Source: Desulfosporosinus sp.
GTDB lineage: Bacteria > Bacillota > Desulfitobacteriia > Desulfitobacteriales > Desulfitobacteriaceae
Length of the DNA stretch: 46,432 nucleotides
Direction of reading: 5' to 3'
Assembly: GCA_003513495.1 (NCBI GenBank)
Contig: DOPM01000048.1
Location: 1-46,432 of the forward strand
In this document: positions 8,420 to 17,216 of the stretch, piece after piece
Layout: each line of letters opens with the position of its first letter
How positions within the stretch are numbered: the stretch's first letter is position 1
Program-made: the position numbers and the translations under genes
The notes under the pieces: generated by a model
Database searches by the model: none
What the model was told of the DNA's origin: nothing
The model's input: only the letters and a program-made list of their open reading frames with translations

Positions 8420-9157
8420 TTATCCTAAGTCTCCAAAATGCCCCAAAACCAACGTCAGCGCCGCCAAAGCCGCAGTCTCAGTCCTCAGAATCCTCGGTCC
8501 TATCGTAACACTTTGAGCCCCCAGCTTCTCTTGAGCCCAAGCGACCTCAGACTGCTCAAAACCTCCCTCGGGGCCAATAATGATAGCAATAGGATGTTCG
8601 GCACTCATCGTTCCAAGCACAGTGGCCATCCGCTGCGTTTTCTCCTCTTCATAGGGTATCAACCATTGAGTATCCTCAGGCAAATGTGCTTTCAGGTCCT
8701 TCCAATCACTGACCTCAAATATTTTAGGTTCCTGTACCCTATGAGATTGTTTGGAAGCCTCTGAGGCAATTTTTTGCCAGCGAACTACCCTGTCTTGAGC
8801 TTTTTTTCCTTCAATATGTACAATCGCACGCTTAGCGCGCAAGGGAACGAGGCCAGCCATGCCCAATTCAGTTCCTTTTTGAATTACCCAGTCCATTTTT
8901 TCCCCTTTTGAGAGTCCTGACACCATAAAAACCTTGGTATGAGCCTCTACATCGGGCTGATCCGTACTAAGAATTCGGCAAGTGACACTTTTGTCCTCAA
9001 TATTCACAATAACACTGGTATACTCTTTTCCAGTATTATCATAACCCACAACCAAGTCTCCTGGCGAAAGCCGCAGCACCCGGACAAGATGTTCCCGTTC
9101 CGCATCACGCAACCAAAAAACATCCTTCCCGAGCTCAGTAATTTTAAACCGATTCAC
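8420..9157 (-). CDS. rsmE: 16S rRNA m3U1498 methyltransferase RsmE
   Basis: A 245-residue SPOUT-fold methyltransferase of the RsmE family, which methylates N3 of U1498 in 16S rRNA. The knotted SAM site is visible as IIIGPEGGFEQSEV and GPRILRTETAALAAL in the C-terminal third; the N-terminal part is PUA-like. The GTG at 9157 (MNRFKITELG) is chosen because AGGTGG lies seven bases upstream and it follows the prmA stop directly. A longer reading overlaps prmA by 60 bases and lacks a better site. prmA-rsmE-mtaB is a conserved Firmicutes order. Confidence 0.94.
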   Translation of the reverse strand: MNRFKITELGKDVFWLRDAEREHLVRVLRLSPGDLVVGYDNTGKEYTSVIVNIEDKSVTCRILSTDQPDVEAHTKVFMVSGLSKGEKMDWVIQKGTELGMAGLVPLRAKRAIVHIEGKKAQDRVVRWQKIASEASKQSHRVQEPKIFEVSDWKDLKAHLPEDTQWLIPYEEEKTQRMATVLGTMSAEHPIAIIIGPEGGFEQSEVAWAQEKLGAQSVTIGPRILRTETAALAALTLVLGHFGDLG

Positions 9158-9158
9158 C

Positions 9159-10085
9159 CTAAGCCCACCTCGCTCGAAATAAAATCCAGCCAGAGTCTTC
9201 GACACGTTCAATAATTTCAAACCCGGCTTCCTTCATGGCAGTTTTCACCTCATCCGCCCGATTATCAATGATCCCCGACGCTAAAAATTCACCATCTTTA
9301 TGCAAGATCCGTTTTAGATCCGCAAGCAATATTAGGATTACATCGGCAATGATATTAGCGATGACGACATCTGCCTGTCCCTGGAGAACAGTCCCTAAAT
9401 CCCCTCGTAACACCCTTACCTGATCATCCACCTTATTTAGGGTGACATTTTCTTGGGCCACCTTGATAGCAACCGAATCAAGGTCCACTGCCTCCACCTT
9501 TGCCCCGAGTTTCGCAGCCGCAATAGCTAAGATTCCAGAACCTGTCCCTAAGTCGAAAACTGTCTGTCCTGGTTTTATAATGTCCTCTAACGTCCTTAAA
9601 CATAACGTTGTGGTAGGATGAGTTCCTGTTCCAAAGGCCATACCCGGGTCAAGCTCAAGAACAATATCCCCCGGCCTAAGCTCAGCTTGCTCCCAAGTCG
9701 GCTTAATCAGAAAATGCTTACCAATATGAATCGGTTTAAAATAGGCCTTCCAAGCAGTTTCCCAATCCTCTTCCTTCAAGGAAAGACCCTTACTCTGGAT
9801 AAGCCAATGAGGATAACGCTCCAAGAAATCACGAATACCTAGATCAAGCTTTTCAAGCTTGTCCAAAAGCTCTTCATCTTCTGGGAAGTAACCCTTCACT
9901 ACCGAGGTTCCAGTGAGCTTCACTTCTTCAAACACATGGTAATCCCACTCGCCGGATTCCATGTATTTTAGTAAAAGTTCCGGATCTTCAATACTTACAC
10001 CAGGACAACCCAACCCATAAAAAAGATCGGCAACAGCTTCCTCTCCTTCAGATGAAACTGTTACCGCAACTTCACGCCACTTCAT
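9159..10085 (-). CDS. prmA: Ribosomal protein L11 methyltransferase
   Basis: A 308-residue PrmA enzyme that trimethylates lysines and the alpha-amine of ribosomal protein L11 using SAM. The N-terminal substrate-recognition domain covers about 1-110. The Rossmann methyltransferase domain shows FDLGTGSGILAIAAAKLG and EAVDLD, with the PrmA-specific IANIIADV. GMAFGTGTHPTT ahead of motif I is diagnostic. It lies 15 bases downstream of dnaJ and one base before rsmE, so it belongs to the heat-shock operon by position. Confidence 0.96.
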   Translation of the reverse strand: MKWREVAVTVSSEGEEAVADLFYGLGCPGVSIEDPELLLKYMESGEWDYHVFEEVKLTGTSVVKGYFPEDEELLDKLEKLDLGIRDFLERYPHWLIQSKGLSLKEEDWETAWKAYFKPIHIGKHFLIKPTWEQAELRPGDIVLELDPGMAFGTGTHPTTTLCLRTLEDIIKPGQTVFDLGTGSGILAIAAAKLGAKVEAVDLDSVAIKVAQENVTLNKVDDQVRVLRGDLGTVLQGQADVVIANIIADVILILLADLKRILHKDGEFLASGIIDNRADEVKTAMKEAGFEIIERVEDSGWILFRARWA

Positions 10086-10100
10086 TGTTTATACTCCTTT

Positions 10101-11216
10101 TCACCCCATTGCATCGCGAAGGTTCTCTTTAAATTTTTCAAACAACGACTTTTTACCCATTTGTTGCTGTTCTGAAGTAACTTCCCCAAATTCGCGCAGG
10201 AGTTTCTTTTGTTTATCATTCAGCTTAGTTGGCGTAGTCAAAACGACTCGAACATGCTGATCACCACGACCGGTTCCACGTCGACGTGGTACACCGTGCC
10301 CTTTAAGCCTAAAGATCGTAGCTGTTTGTGTCCCTTCAGGGATTTTCATGCTAACTACCCCATCAAGAGTAGGAACCTCAATCTCTGCGCCTAAAGCCGC
10401 TTGGACGAAGGTAATCGGAATCTCACAATAAATATCATTTCCATCCCGTTCAAAGAACTTGTGAGGTTTGACCTGGAGAATGATATAAAGGTCTCCCGGA
10501 GGCCCCCCTTTAGATCCAGCTTCCCCATCTCCGCTAAGCCTCAAGTTCAAGCCGTCTTCCGAACCTTCAGGAACACTAATTTTAATAGTCTTAACCTTAC
10601 GTACCTTCCCTTGTCCGTGACAAGTTGAGCAAGGACTACTGACTGTACGACCTTCTCCTTGACAGGTTGGACAAGTTCTTGCCGTTTGGATCTGACCAAA
10701 AGGCGTCCGCTGCGTGACCTTAACTTGCCCACTGCCATGACATTGGGAACAAGTCGTAGGGTGCGTACCCGGCGCAGCTCCAGAACCTTGACAATCCATA
10801 CAAGTTTCATCACGAGGAATCTGGATCTCTTTGTCTACACCAAATACCGCCTCTTCAAAGCTCAAGGTCATAGCATAGCGTAAATCCGAGCCCCGTTGTG
10901 GACCGCCACGCCGTTGCCCGCCGCCTCCACCAAAGAACATATCAAAAATGTCACCGAAACCGCCAGCATCTCCAAAGCCACCCATGCCCCCCATGCCAGG
11001 ATCTTCATGCCCAAACTGGTCATAACGCGCCCTCTTCTGCGGGTCGCTCAAAACATCATAGGCATCCGTAACTTCCTTAAACTTTTCTTCCGCTTCCTTA
11101 TTTCCCGGGTTCACATCCGGATGATATTGGCGAGCTAACTTTCTATATGCCTTTTTAATCTCCTGTTCACTAGCATTTCGCTCGACCCCGAGCACTTCAT
11201 AGTTATCGCGTTTCAT
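10101..11216 (-). CDS. dnaJ: Chaperone protein DnaJ
   Basis: A 371-residue type I DnaJ (Hsp40) co-chaperone that stimulates DnaK ATPase and holds unfolded substrates. Domains in order: J-domain with HPD at 32-34, Gly/Phe-rich linker (GGMGGFGDAGGFGDIF), four zinc-finger repeats (CMDCQGSG, CSQCHGSG, CPTCQGEG, CSTCHGQG), and C-terminal substrate domains. The ATG at 11216 has GGAGG six bases upstream; a start five codons earlier lacks a site. It is separated from dnaK by about 550 bases that hold a large structured repeat, an unusually wide gap for this pair. Confidence 0.97.
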   Translation of the reverse strand: MKRDNYEVLGVERNASEQEIKKAYRKLARQYHPDVNPGNKEAEEKFKEVTDAYDVLSDPQKRARYDQFGHEDPGMGGMGGFGDAGGFGDIFDMFFGGGGGQRRGGPQRGSDLRYAMTLSFEEAVFGVDKEIQIPRDETCMDCQGSGAAPGTHPTTCSQCHGSGQVKVTQRTPFGQIQTARTCPTCQGEGRTVSSPCSTCHGQGKVRKVKTIKISVPEGSEDGLNLRLSGDGEAGSKGGPPGDLYIILQVKPHKFFERDGNDIYCEIPITFVQAALGAEIEVPTLDGVVSMKIPEGTQTATIFRLKGHGVPRRRGTGRGDQHVRVVLTTPTKLNDKQKKLLREFGEVTSEQQQMGKKSLFEKFKENLRDAMG

Positions 11217-11352
11217 TATTTTCCTCCACACTCCTGCTTACCCATCCACTCAGACAGTAAAGTCCTATAGTATTATATGACCCTTCAGCCTGAAGCACAA
11301 GGAAATATCCATTTAAATGGAATTTTTAATAGTTTTCTACAAACAAATGCAG

Positions 11353-11380
11353 GCACAAAGGCTTAAAAAGCTTTGTGCCC
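11353..11380. terminator. Candidate hairpin terminator downstream of dnaK
   Basis: GGCACAAA pairs with TTTGTGCC, and an inner GCTT/AAGC extends the stem with one bulge. It lies between repeat copy B and dnaJ. The U-tract on the minus strand is weak (TGCATTTGTTTG), so it may attenuate dnaK-dnaJ read-through rather than end it. Confidence 0.4.
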
Positions 11381-11417
11381 TTAGAATTATCTCTAAAAAA
11401 TATTCTAGGAACGATCC

Positions 11418-11759
11418 TAACCTCCGTCAGTTCCTGCCCCGTCGACCCCAGCCAGGCTGGAGCGAACTTGCGCAGCGAACCTTTAGGCAGAGTCGCGTTA
11501 ATAGAGCTTACATTACGAGGTGCCAGCGTGGCACGGGACTTGTCCATGACTCGAACAGGACGTTCGAGGTTAGAGCGTCGCCATGGACGGCAAGGCGCCG
11601 TGATGGACTGATGTCGCGGTACCAAGGATGGCAAGGCGCGACGCACATTCAGAACAGCCCAGAGGTTTGCCAAAGCTCACCTCGTAATGAAGCTCGATAG
11701 CGACGGCGCCGTGGTGAGCGGAGCAATTTCGCTCCAGCCCACCCCATCGACCCTAACCC
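11418..11759 (+). repeat. Structured intergenic repeat, copy B (dnaK-dnaJ gap)
   Basis: A large folded element. The outer stem is GGCTGGAGCGAACTTGC (11455-11471) against 11723-11739. An inner stem ATTACGAGGTG (11512-11522) pairs with CACCTCGTAAT (11678-11688), and GTGCCA-GCG-TGGCAC at 11520-11534 is an alternative hairpin. The centre carries GGA-loop hairpins: CTCGAAC-AGGAC-GTTCGAG (11550-11568), GCC-ATGGAC-GGC (11580-11591), and CC-AAGGAT-GG inside a GTCGCG/CGCGAC stem. GTCCAT (11542-11547) and ATGGAC (11613-11618) bracket the extra module. The remaining gap sequence around it carries no gene. Confidence 0.88.
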
Positions 11760-11766
11760 TCGCTTA

Positions 11767-13608
11767 TTACTGATCCTTCTTCACTTCAGTGAACTCAGCA
11801 TCTACGACATCATCCTCTTTTTTAGCTTGTTCAGCTCCAGGTTGTGCTCCAGCCCCTGCATTTGGATCTTGAGCAGCTTGTTGCTGATACATTTTTTCAA
11901 TATAAGGATGGAGAACTTTATTCAAGGCCTCAGTTTTCGCATTGATCTCTTCAACGCTATCCCCAGCGGCCGCTGTCTTAAGATCTTCTAGCGCCTTTTT
12001 GATACTTTCGACTTCTGCAGCGTCACCTTTACCTTCGAATTCCTTCAAGGTTTTCTCGGTTTGATAACCAATCGAATCTGCTGCGTTCTTAGCATCAATA
12101 AGCTCTCTGTGTTTCTTATCTTCCTCTGCATGAGCTTCAGCATCTTGCTTCATCTTCTCAATATCTTCTTTGGATAGACCCGTAGATGAAGTAATGGTTA
12201 CTTTTTGTTCATTTCCAGTAGCCACATCTTTTGCGGAGACGTGAACAATACCATTGGCATCAATATCAAATTTTACTTCGATTTGTGGAACACCGCGGGG
12301 TGCAGGAGGAATTCCTGACAGTTGGAAACGTCCCAAGGTCTTATTATAACTTGCCATTTCACGTTCTCCTTGGAGGACATGAATGTCGACAGAGGTTTGA
12401 TTATCCGCAGCAGTTGAGAAGGTTTGAGATTTCGTTGTCGGAATTGTCGTGTTACGATCAATGATCCGGGTAAATACTCCACCTAGGGTTTCAATCCCTA
12501 AGGACAGGGGAGTAACATCCAACAAGATCATATCCTTAACTTCGCCACTGAGTACGCCCCCTTGAATAGCAGCTCCCATAGCTACTACTTCATCCGGGTT
12601 AACTCCTTTATGTGGGTCTTTACCGCTTACTTTCTTAATAGCTTCTACCACCGCAGGGATACGGGTAGATCCACCGACTAAAATGATTTGATCAATTTGA
12701 TTCCAAGAGAGTTTAGCATCCTGAATCGCTTGACGTGTAGGGCCAACAGTAGCTTCCACAAGGTCAGAGGTGATTTCCTCAAATTTTGCGCGAGAAATAT
12801 TCATATCTAAGTGTTGTGGTCCCTCTTCCGTCATGGTGATAAACGGCAGATTAACATTAGAATTTGTCACGCCGGAAAGCTCAATCTTAGCTTTTTCGGC
12901 AGCTTCTTTTAAACGCTGAAGAGCAACTCGGTCTTTAGAAAGATCTGCTCCATGGCTTTTCTTGTATTCTGCTACCATATAATCAATTAGGCGTTGGTCA
13001 AAATCGTCGCCGCCCAAATTGTTATTTCCACTGGTAGCTTTAACTTCTACCATACCTTGGCTCAATTCCAGAATTGAAACGTCAAAGGTACCGCCACCCA
13101 GGTCAAACACTAAAACCGTTGAATCATCTTTTTTATCGAGACCATAGGCAAGTGCCGCAGCAGTAGGCTCGTTAATAATCCTTAAAACCTCAAGTCCGGC
13201 AATTGAACCAGCATCTTTGGTTGCTTGGCGTTGAGCATCTGTAAAATATGCAGGAACCGTAATAACCGCTTGGGTAACCGGCTGCCCAATATAAGCTTCT
13301 GCATCTGTTTTAAGCTTTTGAAGAACCATGGCAGAAATCTCTTGTGGGCTATATGTCTTATCTTCAATCTTTACTTTGTGATCTGAGCCCATATGACGTT
13401 TAATGGAACTTACAGTTTTGTCTGGATTCGAAACAGATTGGCGTTTAGCTACCTGTCCGACTAATCGCTCACCAGTTTTTGAAAAACCTACGACAGATGG
13501 AGTTGTACGATTCCCCTCCGCATTAGGGATGACAACAGCTTCTCCACCCTCCATAACTGAAACACAAGAGTTAGTTGTACCTAAGTCAATACCAATAATT
13601 TTACCCAT
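11767..13608 (-). CDS. dnaK: Chaperone protein DnaK (Hsp70)
   Basis: A 613-residue Hsp70. The ATPase domain opens with GIDLGTTNSCVSVMEGG and contains VFDLGGGTFDVSIL and ILVGGSTRIPAV. The linker leads into the substrate-binding domain (DVTPLSLGIETLGG) and helical lid, ending in a Gln/Ala/Gly-rich tail and EFTEVKKDQ. It refolds proteins with DnaJ and GrpE in the cytoplasm. It follows grpE by 24 bases and is expected to be under HrcA/CIRCE control from the hrcA promoter. The 3' side runs directly into repeat copy B. Confidence 0.98.
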   Translation of the reverse strand: MGKIIGIDLGTTNSCVSVMEGGEAVVIPNAEGNRTTPSVVGFSKTGERLVGQVAKRQSVSNPDKTVSSIKRHMGSDHKVKIEDKTYSPQEISAMVLQKLKTDAEAYIGQPVTQAVITVPAYFTDAQRQATKDAGSIAGLEVLRIINEPTAAALAYGLDKKDDSTVLVFDLGGGTFDVSILELSQGMVEVKATSGNNNLGGDDFDQRLIDYMVAEYKKSHGADLSKDRVALQRLKEAAEKAKIELSGVTNSNVNLPFITMTEEGPQHLDMNISRAKFEEITSDLVEATVGPTRQAIQDAKLSWNQIDQIILVGGSTRIPAVVEAIKKVSGKDPHKGVNPDEVVAMGAAIQGGVLSGEVKDMILLDVTPLSLGIETLGGVFTRIIDRNTTIPTTKSQTFSTAADNQTSVDIHVLQGEREMASYNKTLGRFQLSGIPPAPRGVPQIEVKFDIDANGIVHVSAKDVATGNEQKVTITSSTGLSKEDIEKMKQDAEAHAEEDKKHRELIDAKNAADSIGYQTEKTLKEFEGKGDAAEVESIKKALEDLKTAAAGDSVEEINAKTEALNKVLHPYIEKMYQQQAAQDPNAGAGAQPGAEQAKKEDDVVDAEFTEVKKDQ

Positions 13609-13632
13609 TATAATCTTCCTCCTTTAACTTAA

Positions 13633-14235
13633 CTAGTTTGAAACTTTAACCATACTAGGACGAAGAACTTTCTCTTTAAGGTAGTACCCTTTTTGAAGTT
13701 CTTCCACGACAGTATTCTCGGAATGGTCATCTGACTCCACTCGAAGCACCGCATCATGAAGGTTCGGGTCAAAAGGCTGACCCACAGCTTCTATCGGCTT
13801 AAGCCCTTCCTTGCCAAGTGCCGTTTGTAATTGACGATAAATCATGTCCACACCTTGTGAAAAAGCATTAAAATCGGGGTTTGATTGAGCCGAGCTGGCA
13901 GCCCGTTCAAAATTGTCCAAAACAGGAAGTAACTCCGCAACAAGACGCTCAGTTGAATGTTTAATGATCTCTGTCTTTTCCTTCTGCGTTCGTTTTCTGT
14001 AGTTATCAAACTCTGCCTGTAATCTTAACACATGATTGTAGTGCTCATCCGCTTTTGCTTTAGCTTGAGTAAGCTCAGCCTCCAGCGTCATAATTTTTTC
14101 TAAAGAACTCATATCATTGCTATCCAGAGTATCTTCACCCGGAGGATTCTCTAGGTCACGCTCTTGCGTATCCTCCACTTGACCCTCATCCTTAAGCTCT
14201 CGGCCTCTGAGAGTTTCTTCTCTCATTCGCGCCAT
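13633..14235 (-). CDS. grpE: Nucleotide exchange factor GrpE
   Basis: A 200-residue GrpE, the ADP/ATP exchange factor for DnaK. The acidic N-terminus is followed by a long coiled coil (about 45-110, including LQAEFDNYRKRTQKEK) and a beta domain with the diagnostic GQPFDPNLHDAV and VVEELQKGYYLKEKVLRP. The ATG used has GAGGTG seven bases upstream. It sits between hrcA and dnaK in the canonical order. The hrcA-grpE gap (14236-14708) is unusually long and holds repeat copy N. Confidence 0.96.
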   Translation of the reverse strand: MARMREETLRGRELKDEGQVEDTQERDLENPPGEDTLDSNDMSSLEKIMTLEAELTQAKAKADEHYNHVLRLQAEFDNYRKRTQKEKTEIIKHSTERLVAELLPVLDNFERAASSAQSNPDFNAFSQGVDMIYRQLQTALGKEGLKPIEAVGQPFDPNLHDAVLRVESDDHSENTVVEELQKGYYLKEKVLRPSMVKVSN

Positions 14236-14429
14236 GCATAATCACCTCTCGCACTTAATCACTATTTATATAGAATGAACCAAAAGGCTCAGTCACCGCA
14301 TCTTTGAACTATTGCCAAGCAGAGCTTCAACGCACAGGAAAATTTGAAGGAATTAATCTCAACTTACTGTTGAGCTCAGTGTTGAGAGCGAAGCAATTCA
14401 ACACCTTCCCCATTTTCCCCAACCGTTCC

Positions 14430-14648
14430 TAACCTCCGTCGTTCCCAGCCCCCGTCTCCCCAACCAGGCTGGAGTGAACTTGCGCAGCGAACCTTTAGGC
14501 AGAGTCGCGTCAATCCAGCTTAGATTTCGAGGCGCCAGCGTGGCACTGGTTCACTTCAGGTATTACCCAGAGGTTTGCCAAAGCTCGCCTCGAGATCAAG
14601 AATCGATAGCGACGGCGCCGTGGTGAGCGGAGCAATTTCACTCCAGCC
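14430..14648 (+). repeat. Structured intergenic repeat, copy N (hrcA-grpE gap, coreless)
   Basis: Related to copies B and C but without the central GGA hairpin core. The outer stem GGCTGGAGTGAACTTGC (14467-14483) pairs with 14632-14648. The inner stem ATTTCGAGGCG (14524-14534) pairs with CGCCTCGAGAT (14586-14596). Compared with copy B, both sides of each stem have changed together, preserving pairing. The short centre (TGGTTCACTTCAGGTATTAC) replaces the module array. No gene is present in 14236-14708. Confidence 0.85.
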
Positions 14649-14708
14649 CTCACTCAGACTTCACTTCAGCCCTCGCTCAAACCTCACTCCAGCCCTCGCA
14701 AACTACCG

Positions 14709-15740
14709 TCACCGCCTACGTCTCGTCAAAACTTCCGTCAAACTTCGAGTCATAAAGTCGACAATGGCTATGACTTTGGCGTAATCCATACGGGTCGGCC
14801 CAAGTACGCCCACCGCCCCGATTGTTAAGCCATTGACTTTATACGTCGCGGATATTACGCTGCAATCTTGAAATTCCTTCAATATATTTTCTCCACCGAT
14901 AGTGACATTTAGTCCCTCTTGGCGGGGGGTTATTAGTTTTTTCAAGGGTTCATTTTCTTCGAAGACTTTGAATAAGGTTTTAACCTTGCCTAAATCTCTA
15001 AATTCAGGCTGATTAAGCATATTTAGGGTTCCCCCAAGATAAATACGATCCTTTTCCTCGTTATCATCTAAAATAGCTCGTAACATATCTAACGCATTAT
15101 CAATTAAAAGTCTCTGCCTCGATAGTTCACTATATATTTCATGCAAAAGGCTGCGTTTGACCTGACTAATGGAATATCCCCGCATTTTTTGGTTAAAGAC
15201 CCCGGCCACATGCTGCAACTCTTCCGCCGTAAGATTCTCTCCAACATCAATAATATGATTTTCTACCACGCCATTTTCTTTGACGATGACCATAATCACC
15301 TGACCCGGTTGATAGGGTAGAAAATGCATTTTCCCAAAGGTACTCTTCCCTTTATGCGGTCCGAGAACAAGACTCGTCAGATTTGTTAGCTCAGACAGTA
15401 ATTTGCTGGTGTGCGTAATAACTTCCTGAAGCTCGTTGATTCTTTTTGCGCTCTCACGTTCGATAATTTCTATTTCCTCAGCATTAAGTGCTTGAGGATC
15501 CATTAGACAATCTACAAAATATCGATACCCTGCGTCCGAAGGTATACGGCCTGCAGATGTATGCGGTTGCTCAATAAATCCTAACTCCTCTAAATCCGCC
15601 ATCTCATTGCGAATCGTAGCTGAGGATACTCCTAAATCGAACTTACGTGCAATTGTTCGAGAACCAATCGGTTCAGCGGTAGCAATATAATCTTGAACTA
15701 TCGCTCGTAATATTTTGCGTTTGCGTTCATCCATTTGCAT
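14709..15740 (-). CDS. hrcA: Heat-inducible transcription repressor HrcA
   Basis: A 343-residue HrcA repressor that binds CIRCE operators and needs GroE for activity. The N-terminal winged helix (about 1-80) contains DERKRKILRAIVQDYIATAEPIGSRT, of which the SRTIARKF and SSATIRNEMADLEELG segments are typical. The C-terminal part has GAF-like and insertion domains ending in ...VIAIVDFMTRSLTEVL. It is the first gene of the hrcA-grpE-dnaK-dnaJ operon, and a perfect CIRCE lies upstream at 15819-15845, consistent with autoregulation. Confidence 0.96.
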   Translation of the reverse strand: MQMDERKRKILRAIVQDYIATAEPIGSRTIARKFDLGVSSATIRNEMADLEELGFIEQPHTSAGRIPSDAGYRYFVDCLMDPQALNAEEIEIIERESAKRINELQEVITHTSKLLSELTNLTSLVLGPHKGKSTFGKMHFLPYQPGQVIMVIVKENGVVENHIIDVGENLTAEELQHVAGVFNQKMRGYSISQVKRSLLHEIYSELSRQRLLIDNALDMLRAILDDNEEKDRIYLGGTLNMLNQPEFRDLGKVKTLFKVFEENEPLKKLITPRQEGLNVTIGGENILKEFQDCSVISATYKVNGLTIGAVGVLGPTRMDYAKVIAIVDFMTRSLTEVLTRRRR

Positions 15741-15818
15741 ACATGCTCCCCCGCTTTCTTAACTGATCCCCTGTTAGATACTAAACACACACACGATAAT
15801 GATCGGGGTTTTTTGTTG

Positions 15819-15845
15819 TTAGCACTCTACCTTGATGAGTGCTAA
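15819..15845. promoter_or_regulatory. CIRCE operator (HrcA binding site)
   Basis: TTAGCACTC, nine spacer bases, GAGTGCTAA: an exact match to the CIRCE consensus inverted repeat. It is placed 15-45 bases downstream of the -10 box and upstream of hrcA, so it can act as operator and 5'-UTR hairpin. Confidence 0.97.
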
Positions 15846-15859
15846 CAGTTGATGTCTTC

Positions 15860-15888
15860 ACATTACCACGTCATTTTCCCTTTGTCAA
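15860..15888 (-). promoter_or_regulatory. Sigma-A promoter of the hrcA-grpE-dnaK-dnaJ operon
   Basis: On the minus strand, TTGACA (15883-15888), a 17-base spacer and TAATGT (15860-15865). A near-consensus housekeeping promoter directly ahead of CIRCE. Confidence 0.9.
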
Positions 15889-16002
15889 GAATCATTTTAA
15901 GATAATTCTTCTCTTTAGATGACGCGTTGAAAACTGTGTTATCTAATACTAAAACTCCCAATTCTACACGCAAAAGTCGGGAGGGATTTCACTGCTACGT
16001 CC

Positions 16003-17175
16003 TTAAACAAATTCTTGTAAGATAGAGTTAGCTATAAAAGAATATTTGGGATTTAAGCGAAAGTAATCCCCCTTAACCACAAAAACATCCTGATGATTAT
16101 AGCGTTCCAAAACATCTCTATAAATATCCCTAAGATCCGCTCCAAAATCATGTTCAAAGGCTTTGAGATGAACCCCCTCCTCAAGACGTAAGCCCAGAAT
16201 CATGCGCTCTGCCATACACTCGCGCAAGGATAGAACTTCCTGACCGGACTCATCGAGAGGGCTTTGCTCTTTCCTCAGAAGGTTATGATAAGTAGATACT
16301 TCCTCAATGTTTTTCCAACGCACCCTATTTAAACAAGATACTCCACCGGGACCAATGCCTAAGTAATCCTTTCCTCGCCAATAGCCTAAGTTATGTTGAC
16401 ATTCAAAGCCAGGGCGCGCAAAGTTAGAGGTTTCATACTGTCTATATCCCCCTTGCCTCAACCGTTTCACAGCCCATTCATACATCATGGCCTGTTGATC
16501 CTCATCCGGAAGCCGAGGAATATTGTTACCTAGTTTAAATCCCCTAGCGGAAGAAGGGGCAGAGTATCGTTCGTAAAGCGGCGTTCCTTCTTCTAGCATT
16601 AAGCCATAGAGGGAAAGGTGTTCCGGCGAATAGGATAAAGCTTCTTCCACAGACGCCTGCCACAGGGCCATATCCTGGGCAGGTAGCCCAAACATCAAAT
16701 CTAAATTAAGGTTTTTAAATCCTGCGTTTCTCAATCCCCCAATTGCTTCACGCGCTTGCCCAGCAGTATGAATACGCCCTACAGTACCTAGCAATTGATC
16801 ATTAAACGACTGGACTCCTAAAGAAAATCGGTTGATACCAAGACTTCGTATGAGCTTTATTTTTTCATAAGTAAGGGTCCCAGGATTCCCTTCCATGGTT
16901 TGCTCAGCCTCAAGTACTATGGGGAAATACCGATGAATCATGGCCAGTAGACGCTCTAAGTCGTTCACATTTAGGACTGTAGGGGTTCCACCTCCAATAA
17001 AAAGAGAAGATACCCCTTGAGGGGCATCTTTTTGCCTTTTAGCCATCTCGACTTCTAAACCCTCGAAATACACTGAGATAAGATCCCTAGGGGATTCCAC
17101 CAACGAGTGGGAATAAAAAGCACAGTAATCACATTTTTGCCTACAAAAGGGGACGTGAACGTATAAGGATGGCAT
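16003..17175 (-). CDS. hemW: Radical SAM heme chaperone HemW (HemN-like)
   Basis: A 390-residue radical SAM protein. The cluster motif is CRQKCDYCAF (Cys11, Cys15, Cys18), followed by LFIGGGTPTVL and EGNPGTLTYEK, as in the HemN/HemW family. The short N-terminus and the position next to lepA mark it as HemW, a heme-binding chaperone, rather than true oxygen-independent coproporphyrinogen dehydrogenase HemN; this subdivision is a family-knowledge inference. The lepA-hemW-hrcA order is conserved in Firmicutes. The C-terminal HemN domain is present and complete. Confidence 0.92.
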   Translation of the reverse strand: MPSLYVHVPFCRQKCDYCAFYSHSLVESPRDLISVYFEGLEVEMAKRQKDAPQGVSSLFIGGGTPTVLNVNDLERLLAMIHRYFPIVLEAEQTMEGNPGTLTYEKIKLIRSLGINRFSLGVQSFNDQLLGTVGRIHTAGQAREAIGGLRNAGFKNLNLDLMFGLPAQDMALWQASVEEALSYSPEHLSLYGLMLEEGTPLYERYSAPSSARGFKLGNNIPRLPDEDQQAMMYEWAVKRLRQGGYRQYETSNFARPGFECQHNLGYWRGKDYLGIGPGGVSCLNRVRWKNIEEVSTYHNLLRKEQSPLDESGQEVLSLRECMAERMILGLRLEEGVHLKAFEHDFGADLRDIYRDVLERYNHQDVFVVKGDYFRLNPKYSFIANSILQEFV

Positions 17176-17216
17176 TCGCTTACAACTCTTTCTTGTTTAT
17201 AAAAATAAGGCGTAGG

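Noticed and set aside
11317..11700. Open frames of 78-127 codons on both strands across repeat copy B
   Set aside because: They run through hairpin stems, change frame relation between copies, lack ribosome sites and resemble no protein family.
14467..14648. Cloverleaf-like folds of the repeats considered as tRNA or integron attC sites
   Set aside because: No anticodon arm, T-loop or CCA-end pattern fits, and no integrase or cassette structure is present. The GGA-loop pattern explains the folds better.
15946..15990. CTCCC..GGGAG inverted repeat between hrcA promoter and hemW as a terminator
   Set aside because: Only five outer pairs with a large irregular loop; too weak to annotate.
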